A program made the translations under genes and the position numbers. 64,000 bases of DNA from Lyngbya sp. PCC 8106 (lineage in GTDB: Bacteria > Cyanobacteriota > Cyanobacteriia > Cyanobacteriales > Microcoleaceae), in the NCBI RefSeq assembly GCF_000169095.1, contig NZ_AAVU01000019.1:1-64000 (forward strand), written 5' to 3'. Of this stretch, positions 17,393 to 26,747 are shown one piece after another. The notes below the pieces were generated by a model. It saw nothing but the letters and a program-made list of their open reading frames with translations, did no database searches and had not been told where the DNA came from. Each line of letters opens with the position of its first letter. Positions within the stretch are counted from its first letter, which is position 1.

Positions 17393-17841
17393 ACCTAGAA
17401 ATTACAGTTGCAACTCACCAAGATTTACCGCAACTCAATGATCTTTACGCCCAAATGGATGATCTACCCTGGCTTGCCGATGGTAAAATAGAGGAAATCT
17501 TTAACCAAATCAATCAAATTCCTAACTATAAAATTTATTTGGTTTGGTTAGACAAAAAAGCAGTAGGGACATTTAGTTTATTGTATGTTCCGACCATGAT
17601 GCACCCAGGTTTTCATCAGTTTGCAGTCTTAGATGCCGTTAGCGTGGCTTCAGCTTATCGTAGTCAAGGTATCGGTAAAACGATGATTCGCACTGCCTTA
17701 AAATTGAGTGCAGAAGCCGGATGTTACAAAGTAACGCTTTCTTCTAATCTTAGTCGTGATCGCGCCCATGCCTTCTATGAATCCCTTGGTTTTCAACAGC
17801 ATGGTTGGAGTTTTAGCTTAAAAGTTGTACCCGAAATTTAG
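17365..17841 (+). CDS. GNAT family N-acetyltransferase
   Basis: A 158-residue acetyltransferase with the GNAT fold. The acetyl-CoA pyrophosphate-binding motif is YRSQGIGKTMI near residues 98-108, and the C-terminal HAFYESLGF signature is near 136. The acceptor substrate is unknown. The gene starts within the last 28 bp of the MarC-family gene, suggesting translational coupling. Methionine aminopeptidase follows 71 bp downstream on the same strand. Confidence 0.88.
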   Translation: MVSTRSEHLNLEITVATHQDLPQLNDLYAQMDDLPWLADGKIEEIFNQINQIPNYKIYLVWLDKKAVGTFSLLYVPTMMHPGFHQFAVLDAVSVASAYRSQGIGKTMIRTALKLSAEAGCYKVTLSSNLSRDRAHAFYESLGFQQHGWSFSLKVVPEI

Positions 17842-17912
17842 CTTTTAAGGTAATCTAGATAAAGACAATCACTGTTTTTAATAACCTCACATCCTATTGA
17901 TCTCAATTTACA

Positions 17913-18746
17913 ATGAAAATTCTGAGTAATCTAATCGCAAAAGCCACTTCTCCTCAACCTCCCCGGATTAAAAAGAAGCGTCGAGGAATTCATATTAAGT
18001 CGCCTCAAGAAATTGAAATTATGCGACAATCTAGTAAAATTGTAGCAACAATTCTGAAAGAAATTGCGGCGATGGTGCAGCCAGGAATGACTACCGCAGA
18101 TTTAGATGCTTATGCCGAAAAACGAATTCGAGAAATGGGCGCAACCCCAAGTTTTAAAGGGTATTATGGCTTTCCCGGTTCGATTTGTTCCTCGATTAAT
18201 AATGAAGTCGTTCATGGCATTCCCAATCGTCGTAAAGTGATTCGGGCTGGAGATGTTTTAAAAGTTGATACTGGGGCTTATTATCAAGGGTTTCATGGAG
18301 ATTCTTGCATTACTATTCCCGTAGATGAAGTGACCCCAGAGGCGGCTAAATTAATTCGAGTCGCCGAAGAAACACTATATACAGGTATTGAACAAGTGAA
18401 AGCAGGTGCTTTTTTACTCGATATTGCCGGGGCAATTCAAGATCATGCAGAAGCTAATGGGTTTCGGATTGTTGAAGAATTTACAGGTCATGGAGTTGGA
18501 GAAAACTTACACGAAGAACCCTCGGTTTTTAATACTCGAACTTATGATTTACCGAATGTTAAACTAAAAGCAGGGATGACATTAGCTATTGAACCGATTT
18601 TAAATGCAGGTTCTCGGTTTACTCGCATTTTGTCTGATAGATGGACGGCTGTTACTGTTGATAATGCGCTTTCGGCTCAATTTGAACATACTGTATTAGT
18701 GACAGAAACAGGTTATGAAATTCTGACAGATCGCTCAAAAGTCTAA
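17913..18746 (+). CDS. map: Methionine aminopeptidase, type I
   Basis: Removes the initiator Met from nascent proteins. The 277-residue protein has a pita-bread fold with five metal ligands visible: two Asp in KVDTGAYYQGFHGD, His in FTGHGVG, Glu in AIEPIL and Glu in QFEHTVLV. It carries an N-terminal extension of about 25 residues rich in Lys/Arg (PPRIKKKRRG) before the catalytic domain (IKSPQEIEIMRQ). This resembles a short ribosome- or RNA-contact extension, but its role is not known. The adjacent GNAT gene does not define a pathway. Confidence 0.94.
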   Translation: MKILSNLIAKATSPQPPRIKKKRRGIHIKSPQEIEIMRQSSKIVATILKEIAAMVQPGMTTADLDAYAEKRIREMGATPSFKGYYGFPGSICSSINNEVVHGIPNRRKVIRAGDVLKVDTGAYYQGFHGDSCITIPVDEVTPEAAKLIRVAEETLYTGIEQVKAGAFLLDIAGAIQDHAEANGFRIVEEFTGHGVGENLHEEPSVFNTRTYDLPNVKLKAGMTLAIEPILNAGSRFTRILSDRWTAVTVDNALSAQFEHTVLVTETGYEILTDRSKV

Positions 18747-18820
18747 GGTTTAATCCCCTAAAATACTTCTCTCCCTTCTCAAAATATGGGGGAGAGATAT
18801 CTAAATTAACAGGAGAAACA

Positions 18821-19270
18821 ATGAGCGATTTAGAGATTAAAATTGTTCATTATGCGGAAGCGGTAACTGAAATAAGAACCATCCGACATCAAGTTTTTAC
18901 CGTAGAACAAGGCGTAGAATCAACACTTGAATTTGATGGCGATGACACAGCCCAACATTTACTGGCTTACTTAAATTATCAACCGGTAGGCACTGCTAGA
19001 ATTCGGTATTTATCTCCTCAAACTGCTAAAATTGAACGGTTAGCTGTGCTTTCAACAGCCAGAGGACGAGGAATTGGTCGGGAATTAATGCAAGTTGCCT
19101 TGGAAGTGATCGCATCAAAAAAAGTTGAAGAAACGGTAGTTCATGCTCAAGAATATATTAAACAATTATATCATAATCTGGGATTTGAGCAAGTGGGAGA
19201 AAGGTTTGACGAAGCGGGAATTTCTCATGTTAAAATGATTAAAAAATGTCAGTCTAATCTCTCAAAATGA
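18821..19270 (+). CDS. GNAT family N-acetyltransferase (ElaA/YjcF-like)
   Basis: A 149-residue GNAT protein. IRHQVFTVEQGV near residue 20 matches the start of ElaA/YjcF-type acetyltransferases. The acetyl-CoA loop is STARGRGIGRELM near 83-95, and a terminal LYHNLGFEQVGE motif is present. The substrate is unknown. An AGGAG-like box lies before the ATG. The stop codon overlaps the next start (ATGA), indicating translational coupling to the exported beta-helix protein. Confidence 0.87.
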   Translation: MSDLEIKIVHYAEAVTEIRTIRHQVFTVEQGVESTLEFDGDDTAQHLLAYLNYQPVGTARIRYLSPQTAKIERLAVLSTARGRGIGRELMQVALEVIASKKVEETVVHAQEYIKQLYHNLGFEQVGERFDEAGISHVKMIKKCQSNLSK

Positions 19271-20766
19271 ATCAACGTCTGTCTTCCGCTACTCGACGCC
19301 GATTTATTCAAGCTGTTGCCACTTTAGTTGGTGTCAGTCTTGCCAAAATCACCTCATCCTCAACTGCTGCGGAAAAACAAATCTATTATATTTCTCCCTC
19401 GGGAAACGATACAAATCCCGGTACGTTTGAACAACCTTGGGCGACGATTCAAAAAGCCGCAGAAACCTTAAAAGCAGGGGATAAGGTTTATATTCGTGGG
19501 GGAACTTATCCCCTTTCTAAACAAATTTATCCACGAAATTCAGGAACAGAAAATCAGTGGATTATTTACGCCGGATATCCCGGTGAAACGGCAATTATTG
19601 ATGCGGATGATGTCTATGTTGGCCCGCCTGTGGGTGAACCGCCTTTTCCACGCGATCAAGGTGCATTTCAGATTGAAGGAAAACATCATATTCTGATCAA
19701 AAACTTAACCCTGAAAAATTCCCATAACGGTGGATTTGTGGTTCGAGATAGTCATCATATCGACTTCTATAATAACACAACCATCAACACATTTTCATCA
19801 GGAATTTTTATCGGTAGAGGATGCTATCAGCACAAAGTTTTGGGGAATACGGTAATTAACGCCAATACGAATGAAATGTTAATTGAACATCCCGGCTATC
19901 CCTATCAGAGTAGTGTCGGCCCACACGAAGGGATTACTATTGGAAGTGTTGAAGATTTTGAAGTCGCTTACAATCAAGTTTGTTACTGTGCCAAAGAGGG
20001 AATAGACTGTAAAGGAACACCGAAGAGAGGAAAAATTCATCATAATTATACCCATCACTGTCGGCGTCAGGGTCTTTATGCGGACTCTTGGCGGGATGTA
20101 TTGGAAGATCTAGAATTCTATGAAAATGTCGTCCACGACTGCGAAACGGGAATCGCAATTTCTGCCGAAGACGGGCCGAAAATTGATAATATTAAAATTC
20201 ATCATAACTTGGTTTTTAATAATCGGGCAACCGGAATTTTTATTTCTCGTTGGGGGAAAGATAGACTGAAAACTAATATTCAAATTTATAACAATACCAT
20301 TAATCATAATGGATATGGTTTGAAAAATACGCCTGACCCTTATTGGTTAACAGGTGGACTCTATTTTTATAGCACAAACCTAGAAAATGTGGTTGTCAGA
20401 GATAACATTTTTAGTGATAACGCCTGGTTTCAAATTGGTTACAGCAGCGAATTTGAACCGGATGCTTTTCGGACGAAAAATATTAAAATTGAATCGAATT
20501 TATTTTTTGATAACAATACGGTGACTTATCCTGTTAATCTCGATGAATGGGCAAATGATCAAGTTTATGCAACCAAAGGAGAGGATTTTATCGAAGCTGA
20601 TCCTTTATTTGAAAATACAATGAATGCTAACTTTTATTTACAAAGTTCATCTCCCGCAGCCCAGAATAATTTCGGGGCTTTTGCGGGGAATGCAACTAAA
20701 AACTTTTGGTGGAGTGTTAACTTTCCCCCTCAGTTTACTCACCCCTCAGAATTGAGTTACCAATAG
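19267..20766 (+). CDS. Tat-exported right-handed beta-helix protein (DUF1565-like)
   Basis: A 499-residue protein. The N-terminal twin-arginine signal TRRRFIQAVATLVGVS (residues 9-24) is followed by a hydrophobic stretch and an Ala-rich cleavage region, so Tat export is likely. The mature part begins with a DUF1565-type segment (ISPSGNDTNPGTFEQPWATI), followed by many Asn/His/Gly-rich repeats such as NYTHHCRRQGLYAD, typical of parallel beta-helix pectate-lyase-like proteins. It probably binds or cleaves an acidic polysaccharide. No catalytic residues can be assigned with certainty. Its start overlaps the upstream GNAT stop. Confidence 0.82.
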   Translation: MNQRLSSATRRRFIQAVATLVGVSLAKITSSSTAAEKQIYYISPSGNDTNPGTFEQPWATIQKAAETLKAGDKVYIRGGTYPLSKQIYPRNSGTENQWIIYAGYPGETAIIDADDVYVGPPVGEPPFPRDQGAFQIEGKHHILIKNLTLKNSHNGGFVVRDSHHIDFYNNTTINTFSSGIFIGRGCYQHKVLGNTVINANTNEMLIEHPGYPYQSSVGPHEGITIGSVEDFEVAYNQVCYCAKEGIDCKGTPKRGKIHHNYTHHCRRQGLYADSWRDVLEDLEFYENVVHDCETGIAISAEDGPKIDNIKIHHNLVFNNRATGIFISRWGKDRLKTNIQIYNNTINHNGYGLKNTPDPYWLTGGLYFYSTNLENVVVRDNIFSDNAWFQIGYSSEFEPDAFRTKNIKIESNLFFDNNTVTYPVNLDEWANDQVYATKGEDFIEADPLFENTMNANFYLQSSSPAAQNNFGAFAGNATKNFWWSVNFPPQFTHPSELSYQ

Positions 20767-20823
20767 ATAGTAATCTGGCAAAAAATTGCCTAGAATTAGG
20801 GTGTACGCAGTTCAAGGTTTTTT

Positions 20824-21579
20824 ATGTCAAAACTGTTTAATAGATATTCGGTGATTGGGAGCATTACTTTATTGTTATTCCTGGGATTGTTATATATTGA
20901 ATCAAAGAGAGTGGCTTCGATAACAAAGTCTATCTTTTTTCAGGATAATCTTTCCAAAGCCGAAGATAAAAAGGGGGAACTTGAGGATGAATTAGTCTAC
21001 GACAAGGATAAAGTCAATAAACTTTATAAAGATTTAGAATATTGGTTAAAAAGAGAAAACTGGAAAATTGCCGATCTGATTACTGGGGAAATATTACTGA
21101 ATATTCTTGATCGGACTGAACCGGGTTGGTTTGATATTGAATTGCAGCAGCAGATTCCTTGTAAAGAATTAAAAAAAATTGACAAGCTTTGGTTAAACTA
21201 TAGCAAAAAACGCTTTGGTTTTACGGTTCAAAGGCAAGTCTTTTTGAAAAATAATGAGAGTTTGGAAGGGTATAATCAAGAAGAAATTAAATTTAAAGAC
21301 TGGACAACCGGACACAAACAATTTGCTACCGATGTCGGATGGTTGAAAGATGAAAAATGGCTGAACTATTCGGAATTAGCTTGGAACCATCTTGAAGAAG
21401 CTCCCAAAGGTCATCTTCCCATTGCGGCTCGTATTTGCACCTTTGGACAAGGCCCGAGAATGTGTTGGGGAATTCGGACAGGACTGAGGTTTTCACTCCT
21501 CTCTCGAGAATGTTTTATTCCTCCCGAGAATGATTCGTGGATGAAAAGATTTTGGAGTTTTGACGAATTTTTAGAGTAG
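20824..21579 (+). CDS. GUN4 domain-containing membrane-anchored protein
   Basis: A 251-residue protein. A single N-terminal membrane segment (about residues 12-25) and a charged, probably coiled linker (about 35-65) precede a GUN4 domain starting at VNKLYKDLEYWLKRENWKIAD. GUN4 domains bind porphyrins. The true Gun4 activates Mg-chelatase, whereas many cyanobacteria have extra GUN4-domain proteins of unknown role, and this membrane-tethered form belongs to those. The stop overlaps the 3' end of the convergent esterase gene by 9 bp. Confidence 0.82.
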   Translation: MSKLFNRYSVIGSITLLLFLGLLYIESKRVASITKSIFFQDNLSKAEDKKGELEDELVYDKDKVNKLYKDLEYWLKRENWKIADLITGEILLNILDRTEPGWFDIELQQQIPCKELKKIDKLWLNYSKKRFGFTVQRQVFLKNNESLEGYNQEEIKFKDWTTGHKQFATDVGWLKDEKWLNYSELAWNHLEEAPKGHLPIAARICTFGQGPRMCWGIRTGLRFSLLSRECFIPPENDSWMKRFWSFDEFLE

Positions 21580-23274
21580 AAAAGGAAATTTTAGCTTTTC
21601 CGAGAGAATTTCTAACGCGATCGCTAATTTTTGATCTGACAATTTTTGACTCATTAATGTTTGCAGCCGTTGACTTGCTAAATCTTGGCTATCTATTTTT
21701 ATCGCTTGATAAACTTCACCCCAAAGGGATTCTAAAGGAGGTTCAACGGGTTTGAGTTCAGTTTGAATATATGCTGCTAACTCTAACACATTCATCTGCT
21801 GAAAACGAGATTCATCCCAATTTAAAAGCCAGTAATCACTACGAAACGGAAATGCTGGAAGTTCGGCTGAGTTGTAAAGATTTCCAATCGGATTATTTGC
21901 CCAACCATAACGAACCGCTACGGGTTGTTTAACGGCTTCACTGGTTAAAATTACCCGATTTCCTTCTATCTTTCCATCCGCCCAAAAAAAACGATGATTA
22001 CTTCCCGCTAACGCAAATCCTTTTAACTCCTCTCCTTTGATTTTCAATCCTTTTCCCGCAGAATCAAAGGTTACAATCGCTTGATTTCCCTTAAATTCAA
22101 CCGACTGATAAACAGGCCCACTCCAAACTAAATCTTTCTGACCATAAACTGTCGCCATTGCTGCTAAAAATAACCGCTTTCCGGCCAACTGTTTGTTGGG
22201 GGGATGAATATTATTAAAATCATTATTTTCATCTAAAATATCAATGGTAGAAATCATCGCCGTATTGGGCAACTTTAACGCCTCTTTTTGGGCTGATCGC
22301 AATCTCGGCCATGGGTCATCTTCTACGGGATAGGTTTGTTTTTCCAAAAAATTAGCAAGTTCAACAAATAAAAAAGGAGCGTTATCATTTCCCCACAAAC
22401 TTCGCCATTCTTGAATTAAACTCGGAAATAAAGTTCGATATTGCATCGCCTCTTTTGCATTAGATTCTCCTTGCCACCAAATAAACCCTCTGGGTGTATA
22501 GGGAATCGCCGGATAAACCATACCATTAAATAGCTGGGCGGGTCTGGTTTTAGCATCTTTTTCTAGCTGCCAAAAGGCGATAGTTTCGGGAAAATTAGCC
22601 GCGAGTAACGGTTGAGATAAAAAGGTTTCAATTTCTCGGTTGGGAACCGCCAGATGTACAATTCCGATTGGAACGTTTAAGTTTTGATGGAGTTCTTTGG
22701 CAAAAAAGTAAGCGGTTGCAGGGAAATCTTTAACCGTTTTTGGCGTTGTTAATTCCCACTTTGCCGGAATTGTTTTTTGAGGTGTATTTGCAGGCCACCC
22801 ATTTTCTTGAGGTGAAGTATTCGCATCCCAAACCCGAATCTTTGGAAAGTTAGCCTGAGAAATTTCTTGTTGAGAATGATCACTGCGACTGACAAACCAC
22901 CACATATTACTTTGCCCACCCGCAACCCAAACTTCCCCAACTAACACATCTTTTAAGGTAATCAGTTGTGAACTTTGAATCGTTAAATTAAACGGCCCTC
23001 CTGCCTTACCACTGGGGATTTTAACCTGCCATTTCCCATCCACTTCAACGGTCGTTTTGACTTCGTGATCTCTAAATTGAACTGTTACAGTATTACCCGG
23101 TTTATCCCATCCCCAAATAGTCACATTTGTTTGTTGCTGAAGGATCATGTGATCAGCGATAATCGAAGGGAGGTTTAAGCTTTCCTCTGAGCTTGAGTTC
23201 GCCTCAATCTTTAAGTTCAATAAAAACAACACCATTAGCCCGAAACAGGCAAAAATAATAGTCACTCTTTTCAT
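21571..23274 (-). CDS. Sialate O-acetylesterase-like SGNH esterase, exported
   Basis: A protein of about 567 residues with an N-terminal signal/anchor (MKRVTIIFACFGLMVLFLL). The start at 23274 is preferred over an in-frame codon 33 bp upstream because it begins the signal peptide directly. The SASA-family catalytic Ser is in VAGGQSNMWW. RGFIWWQGESNA is the family signature, and the His is in NNIHPPNKQLAGKRL. These enzymes remove O-acetyl groups from sugars. Cyanobacterial sialic acid is not expected, so an acetylated extracellular polysaccharide is a more likely target (inference). Confidence 0.85.
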   Translation of the reverse strand: MKRVTIIFACFGLMVLFLLNLKIEANSSSEESLNLPSIIADHMILQQQTNVTIWGWDKPGNTVTVQFRDHEVKTTVEVDGKWQVKIPSGKAGGPFNLTIQSSQLITLKDVLVGEVWVAGGQSNMWWFVSRSDHSQQEISQANFPKIRVWDANTSPQENGWPANTPQKTIPAKWELTTPKTVKDFPATAYFFAKELHQNLNVPIGIVHLAVPNREIETFLSQPLLAANFPETIAFWQLEKDAKTRPAQLFNGMVYPAIPYTPRGFIWWQGESNAKEAMQYRTLFPSLIQEWRSLWGNDNAPFLFVELANFLEKQTYPVEDDPWPRLRSAQKEALKLPNTAMISTIDILDENNDFNNIHPPNKQLAGKRLFLAAMATVYGQKDLVWSGPVYQSVEFKGNQAIVTFDSAGKGLKIKGEELKGFALAGSNHRFFWADGKIEGNRVILTSEAVKQPVAVRYGWANNPIGNLYNSAELPAFPFRSDYWLLNWDESRFQQMNVLELAAYIQTELKPVEPPLESLWGEVYQAIKIDSQDLASQRLQTLMSQKLSDQKLAIALEILSEKLKFPFLL

Positions 23275-23671
23275 GATTAATTGGGGGGTGTTTATCCGGT
23301 AATTCACCCTAGAGTTGAAAACTTGTAATTCTCTGACCTGCTTATCTTGTGCATTTTGTCAAGAGGGTGATTTTGGACGCTTGGTGATCTCTCAAAAACT
23401 CGTGTATTACCCCTCGCCAAACTTTGTCAGGAAATGCTGAAAGTTAACGCAATCATCAGGGTTTTAGCTTCTATTTTGACCTCAAGACACTAGAAGCCCT
23501 TGGGTGCTGTTTTTATAAGCATACCAGAACCCCTATACTGTCGTCAACTTTTTAGGAATTATTTTCAATAAAAATGTGAGAATTTTCGATGGCGTTTTGA
23601 AGATTAAAACTATTTTTACAAAAGCTATTGAAAAAACTTATGCAATTCGCCCTTTTTTGGGGTTGGGGGGG

Positions 23672-23701
23672 TTGACAACTTTGGCGAAAATCGGGTATAA
23701 T
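23672..23701 (+). promoter_or_regulatory. Consensus sigma-70 promoter with no gene on its strand
   Basis: TTGACA at 23672-23677 and TATAAT at 23696-23701 are both perfect hexamers separated by 18 bp. The start would be near 23708. No open reading frame follows on the + strand. Transcription would pass a 10-bp inverted repeat and then run antisense to the class II aldolase gene. A G-rich tract (GGGGTTGGGGGGG) lies just upstream. Confidence 0.7.
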
Positions 23702-23707
23702 TGTCTC

Positions 23708-23755
23708 ATAATGGGATTATTGGCTAAAATTTTATTTTTTTAAACATCCCATTAT
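23708..23755 (+). ncRNA. Candidate small RNA / hairpin locus
   Basis: Perfect 10-bp inverted arms (ATAATGGGAT at 23708-23717 and ATCCCATTAT at 23746-23755) enclose a 28-nt T-rich loop with seven consecutive T. The left arm begins exactly where the consensus promoter should start transcription. Either a short RNA ending in the T-run or a longer hairpin RNA is possible. The repeat may instead be an operator. No family was recognised. Confidence 0.4.
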
Positions 23756-23806
23756 TTGACTTACCTACAATCATACCAAAAATCGGCTGGGAAATCAACC
23801 CCCTTC

Positions 23807-24394
23807 CTAATACTGAAATAAGACCTCACCCGCTTCTTTTAAACTCTCCCCAAAGGTTAATACACCATCTTCATGTCCTGCCATGGCGAGTATTTTTAGA
23901 TGACTTAAATCTTCCTGTTCAAATAAACGAAACATTTCTGCTACCATTTGGGGCGTACCATAAGGAACCTCTGAGCGAGTAGTCGGAACCTGAAACAATA
24001 ACTTGTGCCAAAATTCGGCATGATGGATATGAATAATCGCTTTAATCTTAGATTCAAAACTATAAATAGCGGCATGAGTTAGAGACTCAGAAGAAGCTTT
24101 AATCGGCCCTCGACAAGTGAGGGAATTTTCAGTCAAATTAAACTCAGTGACGCGAGTATAATGTTCAGCGGTAAGATGAGGTAAATGTCCGGTTTGAGTC
24201 CCAGAAACAACAAATTCTAAAGAATCTTGTAACCGAATGCTAATATTCCCAAACCCAATTCCATTGTCATAAACGCCAATTAAACCTAACGAATAAAGAT
24301 GATCACGCCACTGCATCAACTCTTGAATAATTTCAGGCTGAACCGATTTATCTTTTAGCCAGTGACAGTGATATTTGATAACGCCTTCATCCAT
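23807..24394 (-). CDS. Class II aldolase/adducin family protein
   Basis: A 195-residue protein with the class II aldolase fold (fuculose-1-phosphate aldolase/RhaD/AraD/MtnB superfamily). Zinc-ligand candidates are the His cluster in IHIHHAEFW near 117-125 and the His in AMAGHEDGVLTFG near 172-184. GFGNISIRL near residue 47 is the substrate/phosphate loop. It is short for RhaD and AraD, and the substrate cannot be assigned. It sits 76 bp downstream of the acetolactate synthase gene on the same strand and may share its transcript. Confidence 0.85.
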   Translation of the reverse strand: MDEGVIKYHCHWLKDKSVQPEIIQELMQWRDHLYSLGLIGVYDNGIGFGNISIRLQDSLEFVVSGTQTGHLPHLTAEHYTRVTEFNLTENSLTCRGPIKASSESLTHAAIYSFESKIKAIIHIHHAEFWHKLLFQVPTTRSEVPYGTPQMVAEMFRLFEQEDLSHLKILAMAGHEDGVLTFGESLKEAGEVLFQY

Positions 24395-24470
24395 TTTAAA
24401 TCCTAAAACTTAACCCAAAAAAGGCGAACCATCATCAAAGTCCGCCCTCTGATTTTAGATCAAACATCCA

Positions 24471-26309
24471 TTAAAGCTTAGTCCCACATTCTGGACAAAA
24501 ATGATTGCTAGCGACATTCTTAGTTCCACAATTGCTGCAATACATTAATTCTGCCGCTTGTTCTAACTTTTTGCGTTCGGGTAGTCCCAACATTTGAGCA
24601 TTACTCTTACCCGGTGCCACCATCGGATAACAGTTTTCATCTCGACGTACCCGCACATCCATCAATACAGCGCCATCATAAGCCAGCATTTCCGTTAGCG
24701 CCTGATGCAATTCATCGGGACGTTTAACCAACATTCCCTTAACCCCATAAGCCTCAGCCAGCTTGACAAAATCGGGCATTCCCACTTCCATATTCGACGA
24801 AGAATAGCGCTCGCCATAGAAAGTTTGCTGCCACTGGCGTACCATTCCCTGCCAACCATTATTAATAATCACAGTTTTGGCATGAATACCGTACTGCGCC
24901 AACGTTCCCAACTCTTGAATATTCATCTGTATACTGGCATCTCCAGCAATACAAATCACTTCATGATCGGGAAGGGCAACTTTTGCGCCCATCGCTGCCG
25001 GAAGTCCAAAGCCCATCGTTCCTAAACCTGCGCTAGAAATCCACTGACGCGGCCCATTTTTGAGATATTGAGCAGCCCACATCTGATGTTGACCCACATC
25101 GGTAGTATAGTAAGCATCCGGCGCCATTTTTGCCAGTTCAGAAATCACCTTTTGAGGAGACAGACTATCGGGATATTCAGGAACTTCTAGGGGATAATCT
25201 TCCCGCCAACGGTTAATCCGGTTTAACCACGCTTCAGTTTGAGTTTGGGGTGCAGGTTCTTCTGTTTCCCGACATCGACGTAACAAATCAATCAACACCT
25301 GGCGGACATCTCCGACAATCGGAACTTGAGGGGCGCGATTTTTCCCGACTTCTGCCGGATCAATGTCAATATGAATCACTTCTGCACGCGAGGCAAATTC
25401 TTCGAGTTTCCCTGTGACCCGATCATCAAATCTTGCCCCCACTGCGATCAACAAATCACATTCACTGACGGCAAAATTGGCGTAAGCCGTGCCGTGCATT
25501 CCCAACATTCCCACCGCTAGGGGGTGATTTTCATTAAACGCACCTTTCCCCATTAACGTCGTGGTGACGGGAATTTGGAACAGTTCAGCCAGTTCGTGAA
25601 TTTCACCATGAGCGTTAGCAGAAATCGCGCCTCCGCCAATATACAATAAAGGACGTTCAGCTTTGCGAATTAGAGCGATCGCTTGGTTAATTTGGCGCAT
25701 ATTGCCCTTAACCGTGGGTCGATATCCAGTGAGCGAGACTTCTCCAGGGTTAACGGGAATATAATCAAATTCTTCTAAGCCGACATCTTTGGGAACATCA
25801 ATCAACACCGGCCCAGGTCTTCCGGTACTGGCAATATGAAAGGCTTCCGCGACAATCGTGGCCATATCTTTAGGGTCGCGCACCAAATAAGAATGCTTGA
25901 CAATCGGTAGAGTAATTCCAAAGATATCTGTTTCTTGAAACGCATCCGTTCCAATGGCTTTACGAGCAACCTGTCCGGTGACCACCACTAACGGAATTGA
26001 ATCCATGTGAGCGGTGGCAATCCCTGTAACCAAATTCGTCGCTCCCGGACCAGAGGTGCCAAAACATACCCCGACTCGACCCGTCGCCCGAGCATAAGCA
26101 TCCGCCGCATGGGCTGCACCTTGTTCGTGTCTGACTAAAATATGTTTGAGAGCGCCTGTGGCTTCCACCCGATAGAGTTCATCATATATCGGTAAAATTG
26201 CTCCACCCGGATAACCAAAGATATGCTCGACTCCGTGACGGGTTAAGCTGTCCATCAGAGCAAAGGCACCCGTTGCACGTTTTGCTGCTACTTGAGTTCT
26301 CAGTTGCAT
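24471..26309 (-). CDS. ilvB: Acetolactate synthase large (catalytic) subunit with C-terminal zinc ribbon
   Basis: A ThDP-dependent enzyme making acetolactate from pyruvate, the first common step of valine, leucine and isoleucine synthesis. The activating Glu is in VRHEQGAAHAAD, FAD-linked regions are in the middle domain, and the ThDP/Mg motif is GDASIQMNIQELGT. The standard enzyme should end near residue 585. Here an extra tail (590-612) contains CSNC and CPEC pairs, a zinc ribbon. The tail is in frame with no sign of a sequencing error. Its function is unknown. The ilvN regulatory subunit is not nearby. Confidence 0.95.
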   Translation of the reverse strand: MQLRTQVAAKRATGAFALMDSLTRHGVEHIFGYPGGAILPIYDELYRVEATGALKHILVRHEQGAAHAADAYARATGRVGVCFGTSGPGATNLVTGIATAHMDSIPLVVVTGQVARKAIGTDAFQETDIFGITLPIVKHSYLVRDPKDMATIVAEAFHIASTGRPGPVLIDVPKDVGLEEFDYIPVNPGEVSLTGYRPTVKGNMRQINQAIALIRKAERPLLYIGGGAISANAHGEIHELAELFQIPVTTTLMGKGAFNENHPLAVGMLGMHGTAYANFAVSECDLLIAVGARFDDRVTGKLEEFASRAEVIHIDIDPAEVGKNRAPQVPIVGDVRQVLIDLLRRCRETEEPAPQTQTEAWLNRINRWREDYPLEVPEYPDSLSPQKVISELAKMAPDAYYTTDVGQHQMWAAQYLKNGPRQWISSAGLGTMGFGLPAAMGAKVALPDHEVICIAGDASIQMNIQELGTLAQYGIHAKTVIINNGWQGMVRQWQQTFYGERYSSSNMEVGMPDFVKLAEAYGVKGMLVKRPDELHQALTEMLAYDGAVLMDVRVRRDENCYPMVAPGKSNAQMLGLPERKKLEQAAELMYCSNCGTKNVASNHFCPECGTKL

Positions 26310-26747
26310 AGAATTTCCTCTATGTAAGTTTTAATTTCGAGATAAAGTTACTATTTTAATACTAATAAGGTTTCTATTTTTTTTAGTGTGCTTTTTTTAA
26401 CAACATTTTACACAGACTTTCAGTATTTTTGATCAAGACAAAGTTTCCCTCAATCTTCTATTAATTTTAGAAGATGTTTGATGAATTGCTCAGTTTGTTC
26501 CATCTATTTTTAGATCCTTTGCCTAAGTTGGGCCTAAATCTGAGTGATTCTGTTGAGAGTGTGTCACTTTCGTTTGTCCATTCTCTTGACGATTGAGATG
26601 AGTATCCTCAAAATCTCTCAGGTGTCGTACTATGGATACTAGATTACAGCATATAGTGTATCATATGTTACTAATTTTTTTGATGACGCGGTGATATCAA
26701 GCTTATGTCACGCGAAATCAGCCAGAAAACATTAGGAGTGAAGAACG
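26310..26747. promoter_or_regulatory. Divergent regulatory region between ilvB and glnB
   Basis: A 438-bp gap between divergent starts. It holds an NtcA-type palindrome at 26658-26671 and a near match with one base less spacing at 26627-26639, both closer to glnB. The ilvB side (26310-26460) is AT-rich. No branched-chain leader peptide or attenuator was recognised. Confidence 0.5.
26658..26671 (+). promoter_or_regulatory. NtcA binding site upstream of glnB
   Basis: GTATCATATGTTAC matches GTA-N8-TAC, the consensus of the cyanobacterial nitrogen regulator NtcA. A TGATAT hexamer 20 bp downstream (26692-26697) could be the -10 box, close to the usual 22-bp spacing of NtcA-activated promoters. 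NtcA control of glnB is established in other cyanobacteria. Confidence 0.75.

Noticed and set aside
26627..26639. Second NtcA site GTA-N7-TAC before glnB
   Set aside because: Spacing is one base short of the consensus; kept only as a note beside the N8 site at 26658-26671.
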